Source of the DNA: Streptomyces sp. JB150
Lineage (GTDB): Bacteria; Actinomycetota; Actinomycetes; Streptomycetales; Streptomycetaceae
Length of the DNA stretch: 64,000 nucleotides
Reading direction: 5' to 3'
Assembly (NCBI RefSeq): GCF_011193355.1
Contig: NZ_CP049780.1
Location: 2,456,556 to 2,520,555 of the forward strand
Position numbers and translations under genes: made by a program. Under the pieces are notes generated by a model. That model did no database searches. It worked only from the letters and a program-made list of their open reading frames with translations, and was not told the origin of the DNA. Positions 8,902 to 16,766 of this stretch are shown piece after piece (within the stretch, counting starts at the first letter, position 1; each line of letters begins with the position of its first letter).

Positions 8902-8929
8902 GTGGCACGACCGATCTCGGGCGTGCCAC
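8902..8929 (-). terminator. Inverted repeat after the PLD-like gene
   Basis: GTGGCACG (8902-8909) and CGTGCCAC (8922-8929) form an 8-bp perfect stem with a 12-base loop, about 50 bp after the stop of the PLD-like gene. Confidence 0.35.
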
Positions 8930-8975
8930 AGGCCCTCCGCAGGCCGGGAACCAAGCCCACGGTTCTCATGAGGGA

Positions 8976-10106
8976 CTAGCCGGCGGGAGTCGCGACAGCG
9001 AACATACTTTCAAAGTTCTGGCGAAAGGCGTCGTGTGGCCCCGCACCCTCCAGCCTGAGCATCGCCTCGTCGTTATCGCGCAGCGATGACTCATCGAGGT
9101 TATGAGATCCGGTAAAGGTCCACTTCGTGTTCGCGTGCCCGGCGTAGTCACCTTCGATCAGCACATACTTGGAGTGAACGAGGTAGCCATCGTCTGTGCT
9201 CAGCTGGCGCAGAGCAATGTTTCTGTGCCCGGAAAGTTTACTGACGTCGTTGCTGTCATTGAAGACGATGCGCACGGAGCACCCTTGGTCGGCCAACGAC
9301 CTCAGCTTTTGCGCCACCGCATCCCGGTGCAGTGCGAACGCCGCGACCCGCACTGTGGCGCCCCCACCACATGAAAGGTTGTTCAGGACACTCACCACGA
9401 TGTCCCCGGACTTCTGAGGGAAGAAGTAGTACTTCTCTTTACCCACCTTTCCGCTGGTGAAGTAGTTCGCGTTCTTGTTCATCGCCGCCAAGTCGTTGAA
9501 GTAATCACGATACGCGGTGTACAGTGCCGTGTTGCCCACGACGGTGTAAGCATTGTTCCAGTACTTCTCCGTATTGAGTGAGGTCTGGTTCGCGGAGGTC
9601 TGGATCACCACGTCCTCCGCTTCTCCTGCGTCACCGATCCGCGAGAACGTGAAGAACTTGTTGTGGTTGATCATGCTGCTTCGCCCCGTGGCGATACAGG
9701 CAGCTCCCGATGTGCAGACATGCACCCAGGAGTCCTTCGACTTATCGGCGCCGAGCGCGGAGATCAAATTCTGCGTAGCCGCTGAGGATTTGAACTTCGC
9801 GTCCAGGACCACCCGCACGGCGACTCCGCGACGGTCCGCCGCGATGAGCGCATCAGTGTAATCCTGATCCTTCAGCGCATAGAGCGCGGACCGGATCATT
9901 CGACCGCTCTGCGTATTGTTGATCGCGGTGATGATGTGGTTCTTCACCGCATTCTTCTGTGCCGTGGTGCCTCTTGGGTTGTTGAACACCGCCCCCGTAC
10001 TGATCGGTGGCGCCTGCTCGGCCGCCGTGGCTGGGATGCCGGGCAGAAGCAGGGCACCGGCGAGGAGAGCGGGCACGGCCAGGTGTTTCAGCGAGCGAAC
10101 CGGCAT
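8976..10106 (-). CDS. Secreted phospholipase D-like (HKD) protein
   Basis: Predicted exported phosphodiesterase. The start at ATG 10106 gives a signal peptide (MPVRSLKHLAVPALLAGALLLPGIPATAAE, cleavage near residue 29). Two HKD-type boxes follow: INHNKFFTF (H148, K150) and VHSKYVLIEGD (H311, K313), each trailed by the family's Thr/Ser-Asn element (TSANQTSLN, TGSHNLDESSL). The length (376 aa) fits a two-HKD monomer. The aspartate of the classic HxKx4D is not in standard spacing, so substrate (phospholipid or nucleic acid) is open. The longer frame to 10373 is not supported. Base composition is visibly less GC-rich, with AT-ending codons such as AAG/AAC-rich stretches and ATA-like wobble use that differ from both sides, suggesting transfer. 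Confidence 0.8.
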   Translation of the reverse strand: MPVRSLKHLAVPALLAGALLLPGIPATAAEQAPPISTGAVFNNPRGTTAQKNAVKNHIITAINNTQSGRMIRSALYALKDQDYTDALIAADRRGVAVRVVLDAKFKSSAATQNLISALGADKSKDSWVHVCTSGAACIATGRSSMINHNKFFTFSRIGDAGEAEDVVIQTSANQTSLNTEKYWNNAYTVVGNTALYTAYRDYFNDLAAMNKNANYFTSGKVGKEKYYFFPQKSGDIVVSVLNNLSCGGGATVRVAAFALHRDAVAQKLRSLADQGCSVRIVFNDSNDVSKLSGHRNIALRQLSTDDGYLVHSKYVLIEGDYAGHANTKWTFTGSHNLDESSLRDNDEAMLRLEGAGPHDAFRQNFESMFAVATPAG

Positions 10107-10195
10107 GAGAGTGACAGAACCTAACCTTCGTGTACGCGGACGGGTGCAGCAATGCCCGCTGCATCGGCCAGCGGGCATTGCTCGTGCGAGATCTG

Positions 10196-10987
10196 TCAGA
10201 AGTCCCGCATGACTCCGTTGATCCAGTCCAGGCTGTTGGGCACGGACGAGTAGACCGTGCGCCCTGCCGAACAGTCCAGGGGGTCGCCCTGCGGAAGCCT
10301 GGAGACGACGCCGATCTGGTACCGCTTTCCGTCGACCAGCTTGAACAGCGGACCACCGGAGTCCCCGTGGCACGGCTTTCCGTCGATCGCCGTGGTCAGG
10401 ATTCCCGGGAAAGAGTTGTCCAGGACGCGTTCGGTTCCCCGGCGCAGTCGGTGATCACTGGCGCCGCTGGTGGAGTTCGTTCCGTAGCCGAATACATAGG
10501 TGGTCGCACCGACTGCGGAGTGCTTCGTGGCCATGCGTACGGGCTCCGCGTTCGCCGACCGGTTGAGCTTGATCAGCGCCAGGTCGTGCCTGTCCCGCGA
10601 CTTCGTGAGGGAAACGCCGACAACGCCTCCACCACTGTCCGAGTAAACGCTCTTCACACGTACCTTGAGCCTGCTGTAGGCGTACTTGTCCCCGTCGCCG
10701 CCGTCGGCCCTGACGCAGTGTTTGGCAGTGAGAATCCAGTAGTTGTCGATTATCGACCCGCTGCAATGAGGATTCCCATCCAGCGATATAGCGGCCATCC
10801 CGCGGGACTCGGGCTTGGTTCCTCCGATGATCCGCGTTTCTGCCGTCCCGTCAGCACTGCTCACGGAGGGCGCGGTCAAGGCCCCTTGTGACTCGTGAGC
10901 CTGAGCCGACATGGGTGTCAGCGCTCCCATGAACGGTACGAGGAGTGCCGCGAGTACAACAGTCCGACGGGTTTTGCGGCTACGCAT
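10196..10987 (-). CDS. Secreted trypsin-like serine protease (S1 family)
   Basis: Exported chymotrypsin-fold protease, 263 aa. AGGGGGA precedes the ATG at 10987 by about 5 bases. Signal peptide residues 1-30 end MSAQA. The activation-type site ETRIIGG (51-56) implies a short propeptide. The triad is complete: H90 in LTAKHC, D135 in RHDLALIKL, S210 in CHGDSGGPL. Paired cysteines (75/91, 206/239) fit S1 disulfides. It lies 89 bp upstream of the PLD-like gene on the same strand and may be co-transcribed. Both have lower GC than their surroundings and are probably a recent acquisition. Confidence 0.88.
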   Translation of the reverse strand: MRSRKTRRTVVLAALLVPFMGALTPMSAQAHESQGALTAPSVSSADGTAETRIIGGTKPESRGMAAISLDGNPHCSGSIIDNYWILTAKHCVRADGGDGDKYAYSRLKVRVKSVYSDSGGGVVGVSLTKSRDRHDLALIKLNRSANAEPVRMATKHSAVGATTYVFGYGTNSTSGASDHRLRRGTERVLDNSFPGILTTAIDGKPCHGDSGGPLFKLVDGKRYQIGVVSRLPQGDPLDCSAGRTVYSSVPNSLDWINGVMRDF

Positions 10988-11325
10988 CCATGTCCCCCTG
11001 ACATGTTTCCCATGAGGCGGAAGTTGCCCATGCGGTGAGGTGGACATGAACTTACCTGAACAGTTGATCGAATCTTTCATTCCGTAGTCAGATGACCGAA
11101 ATTCAGCGAAGGGGCCGGAAAGGAACGCCTCTTCGCTTCGCGTGCCCCGTCGGAGGCGCGGCACCGGCACGGAGCAAGGCCACCGGCGCGCAGCCTCGTC
11201 GAACTTCGAGCTCCTGCCCGGCAGGTCCCCGATGCGTGGGTGGAATGTGAGCTGCGTCGGGGCACCGGCGAGGCCGAGCGGGCAGGAGGCGAACGGCCTG
11301 GCGCCCCGCTCCCACCCAGTCGGAG
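10988..11325. other. Intergenic region, no convincing gene
   Basis: About 340 bp. The part next to the protease (10990-11100) is relatively AT-rich and should hold its promoter. The rest is GC-rich with only Arg/Ser-rich shadow frames. I see no terminator for the upstream glycosyltransferase and no recognisable remnant. Confidence 0.5.
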
Positions 11326-12516
11326 TCAACGCCGCAGCATGCGGCGGGCCTTGCGGAGGGCGCGGCGCAGCAGGGAGGCGGTGGGGGTGGGTTCGCGGTA
11401 GCCGTGGAAGGCGCGGGCCTCGCGGGGCTCGGCGAGGTAGAGCGAGTCGGGCAGGCCGGCGCCGCGGTCGCGGAAGTACGGGTAGACCAGGTAGACGCGG
11501 CGGCCCTTGTTCTCCAGGACGGCCGGGACCTGCTTCTTGGACTTGAGGAACTCCAGCATGCCGACCAGCAGATCGGGGCGCTGCTCGGCCACCATGTGCA
11601 GCCGCAGCCGCTCCTCGACCTTCAGCCGGCGGGCGACGCCCTCCGTCCAGTGGGCGTCCATCAGCGGCTTGGCCAGCTCGAACTTGTGCCGCCGGGTCTC
11701 CTCGTCGTCCTTGAGGAACCTGGGTCCGAACTGCGGCAGCAGGGTGATGAGGAACGGCCGCACCATCAGCGTGTCGCGGCGCTCGCCCGGCGGCACCATG
11801 TCCGCGATCAGCTTCATCAGCGCGCGGGCGGAGTCGAAGCGCAGGGTGTAGCCGCCGGTCTTGGTGACGTGCTTGCCGTCCTCGCGGCCCACCAGGTAGT
11901 AGCAGGTGTAGTCGGCGAGGACGGAGACGCCGTTCGCCCGCAGGTACGCCTCCATGGTGAACAGGGCGTCCTCACCGGTCCACAGCGACTCGTCGAACCG
12001 CATGTCGTGGCGGGTCAGCAGCTCGCGCCGGAACAGCTTCTGCGCGCTGAGCGTGAACTTGATGTTGGACGAGAAGACGTCGGTGCGCTCCAGCGTCTTG
12101 CCCCACATCGACTTCGGCGGCGTGCGGTTGATGCCCTCGACGCGGCCGAGGACCACGTCCGTGCCGTTGCGGTCGGCCATGGCGACCATCCGCTCCAGCG
12201 CCTCCGGGCCGAGCCGGTCGTCGGCGTCCAGGAAGAACACGTACCGTCCGGCCGCCTTGGCGAGGCCGACGTTGCGCGGGCCGCTGGGCCCGCCGGAGTT
12301 CTCCTGGCGGATCACGGTGACCGGCATGGGCGCGCGGGCGGCGAACTCCTCCAGGCACTCCCCCGTGCCGTCGGTGGAGCCGTCGTCCACCGCGATGACC
12401 TCCATGCGTGCCGGGTCGATGGTCTGTGCCTCGACCGACGCGAGGCATTCGACCAGGTACGGCATGGCTTCGTACGCCCCGATGATCACGCTGACATCAG
12501 GCTGCGTCACGGGCAC
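11326..12516 (-). CDS. Family 2 glycosyltransferase (wall glycopolymer)
   Basis: Inverting GT-A enzyme using a nucleotide sugar. Signatures: DVSVIIGAYEAMPYLVECLASV near the start, VDDGSTDG at 43-50, NSGGPSGPRNVGLAKAAGRYVFFLDADDRL (DADD, 97-100) and WTGEDALFTMEAYLRA as the acceptor region. No membrane helix; the C-terminus is Arg-rich (RALRKARRMLRR), which could hold it at the membrane. It sits beside the CDP-polyol polymerase and CDP-polyol synthase genes on the same strand, so wall-teichoic-acid-like polymer assembly is the likely job. The sugar and linkage cannot be read from sequence. Confidence 0.88.
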   Translation of the reverse strand: MPVTQPDVSVIIGAYEAMPYLVECLASVEAQTIDPARMEVIAVDDGSTDGTGECLEEFAARAPMPVTVIRQENSGGPSGPRNVGLAKAAGRYVFFLDADDRLGPEALERMVAMADRNGTDVVLGRVEGINRTPPKSMWGKTLERTDVFSSNIKFTLSAQKLFRRELLTRHDMRFDESLWTGEDALFTMEAYLRANGVSVLADYTCYYLVGREDGKHVTKTGGYTLRFDSARALMKLIADMVPPGERRDTLMVRPFLITLLPQFGPRFLKDDEETRRHKFELAKPLMDAHWTEGVARRLKVEERLRLHMVAEQRPDLLVGMLEFLKSKKQVPAVLENKGRRVYLVYPYFRDRGAGLPDSLYLAEPREARAFHGYREPTPTASLLRRALRKARRMLRR

Positions 12517-12654
12517 ATTTCCCCCTCGTCAACGGGAAATTCCTCCCGTATCTCCTTATTAGCTACCTGATAGACGGGTGGCGGCGGCAAGCGGTTGTCC
12601 CACCTTCACCCTTTCGTGAGACACCTCACAGTACGAGTGTGACGGGGGAACGGG

Positions 12655-12688
12655 TTCGGCCCCCGAGGGCATTCCCTCGGGGGCCGAA
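12655..12688 (-). terminator. Terminator hairpin after the polyol-phosphate polymerase gene
   Basis: A 15-bp perfect inverted repeat (arms 12655-12669 and 12674-12688) around a 4-base loop, 20 bp after the stop at 12708. No U-run follows, which is common in Streptomyces. Confidence 0.75.
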
Positions 12689-12707
12689 ATCGACCGGGCG
12701 GGCGGTG

Positions 12708-14795
12708 TCAGCCGGCCGTCACACCGTCCGTCTCGCCGCTGGTGGCCACCCGCTGCCCGGGCACCGCCGCCTCCGCGAGCAGACGGGTCTGCTGGCCGAG
12801 GTTGCGCGTCTCGGCCTTCAGCGCGAGGTTCGCCACCGCGGTGTTGAACTGGACGATGGACGCGGGCTCGTCCGGACCCAGCAGGTACTGCTTCAGCTCC
12901 TTGCGGTCCTCCGCCAGCGGGTCGGCGGCCGGGTCGCGCACCGCGGCCAGCAGCTCGCCCAGCTCCGCCGCGCTGTTGGAGAGGATCACCGCGGCGCGCA
13001 CCGCGGTGTTCTGCCGCTTGAACTCCTCGACGCCCACCTCCGCCGAGTCCGTGACGGCGTACGGCTTGCCGCTGGCGATGAAGTCGGAGACCACGGACGA
13101 GATGTCGGAGACCATCGCGTCGGAGACGTTGAAGCAGTCGTACAGGCGCGGCTCGGCGCCGGTGATGACCCGGTGCTCCCAGCTCGGGAAGGCCCGCCAG
13201 TAGGCGTCGTTCCACTCGGCGCGCAGCCGGGCGATCTCCTGGAACGTGGGCACGTCGACCATGCCGTCGCGGGTCGCCTCGGCCTCGTCGCGCTTCTCGC
13301 CGCCGCGGCCGGTCAGTTCGGCGAGGCGGGCCTCGATGCGGGCCAGCTCGGCCTTCGCGGCGGCCTGGGCGGCGCTGTCGGCGGCGAAGCGCGGGTCGGC
13401 GGCGCGCTCGGCGGCGGCCTTCTCGACCAGGGCGGCGATGCGCTGGTGGGCGGCCTTGGCGTCCTTGCTGACGGTGCCGGTGAACGGGTGCGGCTTGTAC
13501 AGGACGCGCACCGGCGGGTCGGCCGTGATCAGCCGGTTCACGATGTTCTCGCCGGCCAGCACGATCGAGGTGTTGCCGGGGTTGCCGTCCCAGCCCTCCC
13601 AGGTGGGCGCGTACAGCACGGTGGGGATGCGGCCCTCGGGGACGCCCCGCCAGGGCTGGATCGGCGCCAGCTGCGGGCGGCCGACCTCGACGATGTCCTC
13701 GTCGCGGACGCCGACGTCGGCGATGGCGTAGCGGTCGCGGCCGGCCCGGCCGGCGGTCCACACCTCGTCATAGACCTTGCTGAACGGGTTGACGCTGGCC
13801 AGCTTGTCGCTGTCGCCGTGGCCGATGAAGACGTGCTTCATGGTGGGCACGCGCAGCATGTGGATGTTCTTGCCGACGTTCGCCGCGTACAGCGCGACCC
13901 GCACCGAGGACAGGTCCATGTTCATCAGGTGCACCCCTCCGGGCACGCAGATGACGGGGACCGTGGTGGGCGCCATGCGGTCGAGGATGGTCCGCTCGCG
14001 CAGGATGATCAGCGGCTTGGAGTCCAGGTTCTCCATGGTCTCCAGCCACATGTTGACCTGGTACGCGGAGTCCTTGGAGCCGGAGAAGTACAGCACCGTC
14101 TCGGGGCGGTACTCGCGCAGCCAGTCGTCGACGGCGGCGAGCACGGTCTCGGCGCGCGGCGGGATCTTGCGGCCGCGGACGTACGGCGCGAGCACGAGGA
14201 CGTAGCCGACGCCCAGCAGCAGGGTGAGGCCGACGCCGGCGAACCCGGCGGCGGGCACGTCGAAGGCGGCGGCGACCAGCACGCCGACGACCGCGGCGAG
14301 GTCGAGGTGGAGCATCTTCTCCGCGGAGCGGTGCAGCAGCCTGCGCGGCGGGGCGTCCGGGATGCGGATGCGGGACTTCAGGTCGACGTTGCGGGTGGCG
14401 ACCGGCATCCGGCGGCGGCTGCGGATCAGGGTGACCAGAGCGCCGTGCGGGGCCTGGAGGCCGTAGAAGGCGATGAAGCAGGCGACCGCGCCGTAGAAGA
14501 TCAGGTCGTCCGAGAGCGACAGCCGGGCCAGCAGCAGGATCAGCAGCAGCTGCCGGATCAGGAAGCGGATCGACAGACCCGCGCGCACCTTGCTGAGGCG
14601 GTTGATCAGGTAGCTGCCCTTGCGGTGCAGATAGTGGTCCGCCAGGTACGTCACGGCTGCCGCGGCCGCGAAGGCGGGGACGCTCGGGACGAGCGCGGCC
14701 AGCATGAGCGCCGGGAAACCCAGCAGCACCAGGACCGCCGCGGCCAGTTCGGCCGCGCTGCCCACCCGGGCGACGCGTATAGCGGTGGAAATCAC
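12708..14795 (-). CDS. CDP-glycerol/ribitol glycerophosphotransferase-type polymerase with membrane domain
   Basis: Predicted to add polyol-phosphate units from a CDP-polyol to a membrane-linked glycan (TagF/TarL-type). The N-terminal 280 residues or so contain several hydrophobic helices. The C-terminal catalytic part has the family marks HVFIGHGDSDK, VLYAPTWEGWDG, VLYKPHPFTG and DAMVSDISSVVSDFIASGKPY. A long Ala/Glu/Arg helix (AAAERAADPRFAADSAAQAAAKAELARIEAR) is inserted in the second half. I place the start at GTG 14795 (ISTAIRVARVG) after AGCAGG; the longer frame to 14900 would translate through a perfect hairpin. The upstream gene makes the likely CDP-polyol donor. Confidence 0.85.
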   Translation of the reverse strand: MISTAIRVARVGSAAELAAAVLVLLGFPALMLAALVPSVPAFAAAAAVTYLADHYLHRKGSYLINRLSKVRAGLSIRFLIRQLLLILLLARLSLSDDLIFYGAVACFIAFYGLQAPHGALVTLIRSRRRMPVATRNVDLKSRIRIPDAPPRRLLHRSAEKMLHLDLAAVVGVLVAAAFDVPAAGFAGVGLTLLLGVGYVLVLAPYVRGRKIPPRAETVLAAVDDWLREYRPETVLYFSGSKDSAYQVNMWLETMENLDSKPLIILRERTILDRMAPTTVPVICVPGGVHLMNMDLSSVRVALYAANVGKNIHMLRVPTMKHVFIGHGDSDKLASVNPFSKVYDEVWTAGRAGRDRYAIADVGVRDEDIVEVGRPQLAPIQPWRGVPEGRIPTVLYAPTWEGWDGNPGNTSIVLAGENIVNRLITADPPVRVLYKPHPFTGTVSKDAKAAHQRIAALVEKAAAERAADPRFAADSAAQAAAKAELARIEARLAELTGRGGEKRDEAEATRDGMVDVPTFQEIARLRAEWNDAYWRAFPSWEHRVITGAEPRLYDCFNVSDAMVSDISSVVSDFIASGKPYAVTDSAEVGVEEFKRQNTAVRAAVILSNSAAELGELLAAVRDPAADPLAEDRKELKQYLLGPDEPASIVQFNTAVANLALKAETRNLGQQTRLLAEAAVPGQRVATSGETDGVTAG

Positions 14796-14845
14796 GGAGA
14801 AAAACCTGCTCTGGGAGGGGATGCCGGTTTTGTCGACTACGGATA

Positions 14846-14890
14846 CAGGCCTCTGTGAATGCTCCGCGAAGGGAAGCGCACAGAGGCCTG
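14846..14890 (-). terminator. Inverted repeat between CDP-polyol synthase and polymerase genes
   Basis: CAGGCCTCTGTG (14846-14857) and CACAGAGGCCTG (14879-14890) are perfect 12-bp complements with a 21-base loop. The element follows the synthase stop (14918) and precedes the polymerase start, so it may terminate or attenuate between the two genes. Confidence 0.6.
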
Positions 14891-14917
14891 AATTCCGCAC
14901 CTATTTACTGATGAATG

Positions 14918-16414
14918 TTACATGCCACTCTGGCGGTCGAGGACCGAGGCGAGCGCCTGCTCGAAGCCGGAGGCCCTGCCCGCGGCCGCCGTCGGGTCCT
15001 GCTGGCGCACGTCGATGACATGGCCGGTCAGCTCGGACAGCAGCACGTCGAGCGAGGTGCGGGCCACGGCCTCGGAGGAGAGCAGGCTGCCCGCCGGCTC
15101 CTGGCCGAAGGCCTTGGTGCGCATCGGCGTCGCGGTGCGCTCCGGGTTGATGCAGTTGACGCGGATGCCGTCGCCGGCCCACTCGTCGGACAGCGCCTGG
15201 GTGAGGTTCACCATGGCGGCCTTGGTGGAGGAGTACAGGCTGTACTCGGCGCGGCCGCGGGTGTAGCTGCTGGAGGTGTACAGCAGCAGCTGGCCCTTGG
15301 TCTCGGCCAGGTACTTGTACGAGGAGCGGGCGATCTGCACCGGGGCCAGGTAGTTGACCTTCAGCGCCTCCTCGATGGTGGCGTTGTCGGTCTCGGCCAG
15401 CTTGCCGATGCGCAGCACGCCGGCGGTGTTGACGACGTAGTCGATCCGGCCGGTCTCGGCGTACGCCTTGGACAGCGCGTCGTCGACCTCCTCCGGGTTC
15501 TCCACGTGGGTGCCGGTGGTGGAGCGGCCGAGGGCGTAGACGGTCGCGCCGTAGGACTCGGCGAGTTCGGCGATGTCCTTGCCGATGCCGTACGAGCCGC
15601 CGAAGATCACGACGGTCTTGCCGGTCAGCAGCTCGCGGTAGGCCTCCTCGCCGTTCTGCTCGGGCGCGGCGGTGGAGGCGAGCTGGAAGAGCTTGTCGGC
15701 GATGAAGACGTCGACGGGCTGGGTGACCTTCATGTTGTACTCGTCGCCCGCGACGACGTGGATCGGCACGTCCGGCAGGTACTTGAGCACGACCGAGCAG
15801 TCGTCCGTGGCCTGGAAGTTGGGGTCGCCGGCCGCGACCTCGTAGGCCCGCTTGATGGTGGACAGCTTGAAGGCCTGCGGCGTCTGGCCACGGCGCAGCC
15901 GGGAGCGGTCCGGGATCTCGGTGATGAACTCGCCGTCCTCACCGTGGGTGCGGGTCACGATGATGGTGTCCGCGGACGGGATGGCGACGTCGACCGCCTG
16001 GTACCGCTCCAGGGCGGCGACGCAGTCGTCGATGACGCGCTGGGAGAGCAGCGGGCGGACGGCGTCGTGGAAGAGGACGTTCAGGTCCTCGCCCTCGGCC
16101 AGGCCCTCGCCGAGCGCGGCGATGGCGCGCTCGGTGGTCTCGTTCCGCGTCGAGCCGCCCTCGATGATCTTCGATACCTTGGTGAACCCGGCCTTCGCGA
16201 CGATCTTCTCGACGTCCGGCACGTAACCCGGCGCCATCAGGACGATGATGTCGTCGATGGAGTCGGCCTTCTCGAAGGTGGTCAGGGTGTGCTCGATGAC
16301 TGCCTTGCCGGCGATCTTCAGCAGCTGCTTGGGGATCGACAGACCCACACGCTGACCGGTTCCACCGGCCAGGATCACTGCGGTGGTACGGGGCTTGGCT
16401 ATGTGCTGGGACAC
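14918..16414 (-). CDS. Bifunctional cytidylyltransferase / short-chain dehydrogenase (CDP-ribitol-type synthase)
   Basis: Two fused domains. Residues 10-240 are IspD-like: AVILAGGTGQRVGLSIPKQL (12-31), GGSTRNETTERAI (86-98), FHDAVRPLLS (115-124). Residues 263-498 are a short-chain dehydrogenase: NAD(P) motif FGGSYGIG (271-278), VVNTAGVL, catalytic Y394xxxK398 with the serine in YTSSSY. This arrangement matches Bcs1-type enzymes that reduce ribulose 5-phosphate and activate ribitol 5-phosphate as CDP-ribitol. Substrate here is inferred from that similarity and from the neighbouring polymerase. The start at GTG 16414 is preceded by AAGGTAGG; the longer frame to 16459 has no such site. It is not the isoprenoid IspD, because of the fusion and the context. 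Confidence 0.87.
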   Translation of the reverse strand: MSQHIAKPRTTAVILAGGTGQRVGLSIPKQLLKIAGKAVIEHTLTTFEKADSIDDIIVLMAPGYVPDVEKIVAKAGFTKVSKIIEGGSTRNETTERAIAALGEGLAEGEDLNVLFHDAVRPLLSQRVIDDCVAALERYQAVDVAIPSADTIIVTRTHGEDGEFITEIPDRSRLRRGQTPQAFKLSTIKRAYEVAAGDPNFQATDDCSVVLKYLPDVPIHVVAGDEYNMKVTQPVDVFIADKLFQLASTAAPEQNGEEAYRELLTGKTVVIFGGSYGIGKDIAELAESYGATVYALGRSTTGTHVENPEEVDDALSKAYAETGRIDYVVNTAGVLRIGKLAETDNATIEEALKVNYLAPVQIARSSYKYLAETKGQLLLYTSSSYTRGRAEYSLYSSTKAAMVNLTQALSDEWAGDGIRVNCINPERTATPMRTKAFGQEPAGSLLSSEAVARTSLDVLLSELTGHVIDVRQQDPTAAAGRASGFEQALASVLDRQSGM

Positions 16415-16459
16415 AGGTGACCTACCTTGTGGCGACTGGGAACCTGGAAATGCTCCCAC

Positions 16460-16766
16460 TTGTGGTTACCGCGATGCAAGGTGAGCGACCGCTGCCGCAT
16501 ATGTGCGCGCAACCTGTCATTTACCTTGTACGCATGGTGATTGGCGAGTGGTTCCCGCAGCTGGGGCCACGGGCCGCGAATGTGCTGTGAGTAAGTACAC
16601 AGCCGCCGCCGCGGATCTTCACAACAGCTCCCCCGGCAGCCCCTTTGGCACCGAATTCGAGATCAAGATTGCGCGGCAATTCGGTGTCGGAATGATTCCG
16701 GGAGCGAACGCGCAACGCCCCGGGACCGACGGTCCCGGGGCGTTCTCGGGTGGTGGTGAAAGGGGC
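16460..16766. other. Intergenic region with promoter of the CDP-polyol synthase and a terminator
   Basis: About 300 bp between two minus-strand genes. The part at 16500-16700 is relatively AT-rich and is the expected promoter region for the synthase. Positions 16714-16744 carry the terminator of the phosphatase gene. No reading frame in it looks coding. Confidence 0.5.
16714..16744 (-). terminator. Terminator hairpin after the PhoD-like gene
   Basis: AACGCCCCGGGACC (16714-16727), loop GAC, GGTCCCGGGGCGTT (16731-16744): 14-bp perfect stem, 22 bp after the phosphatase stop. Confidence 0.85.

Noticed and set aside
11077..11265. Short minus-strand frame in the protease-glycosyltransferase gap
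   Set aside because: Ser/Arg-rich, no start site and no recognisable motif; treated as non-coding.
12639..14858. 739-codon plus-strand frame
   Set aside because: Opposite the polymerase gene, rich in Val/Gly/Asp/Arg, no domain; a GC-driven open antisense frame.
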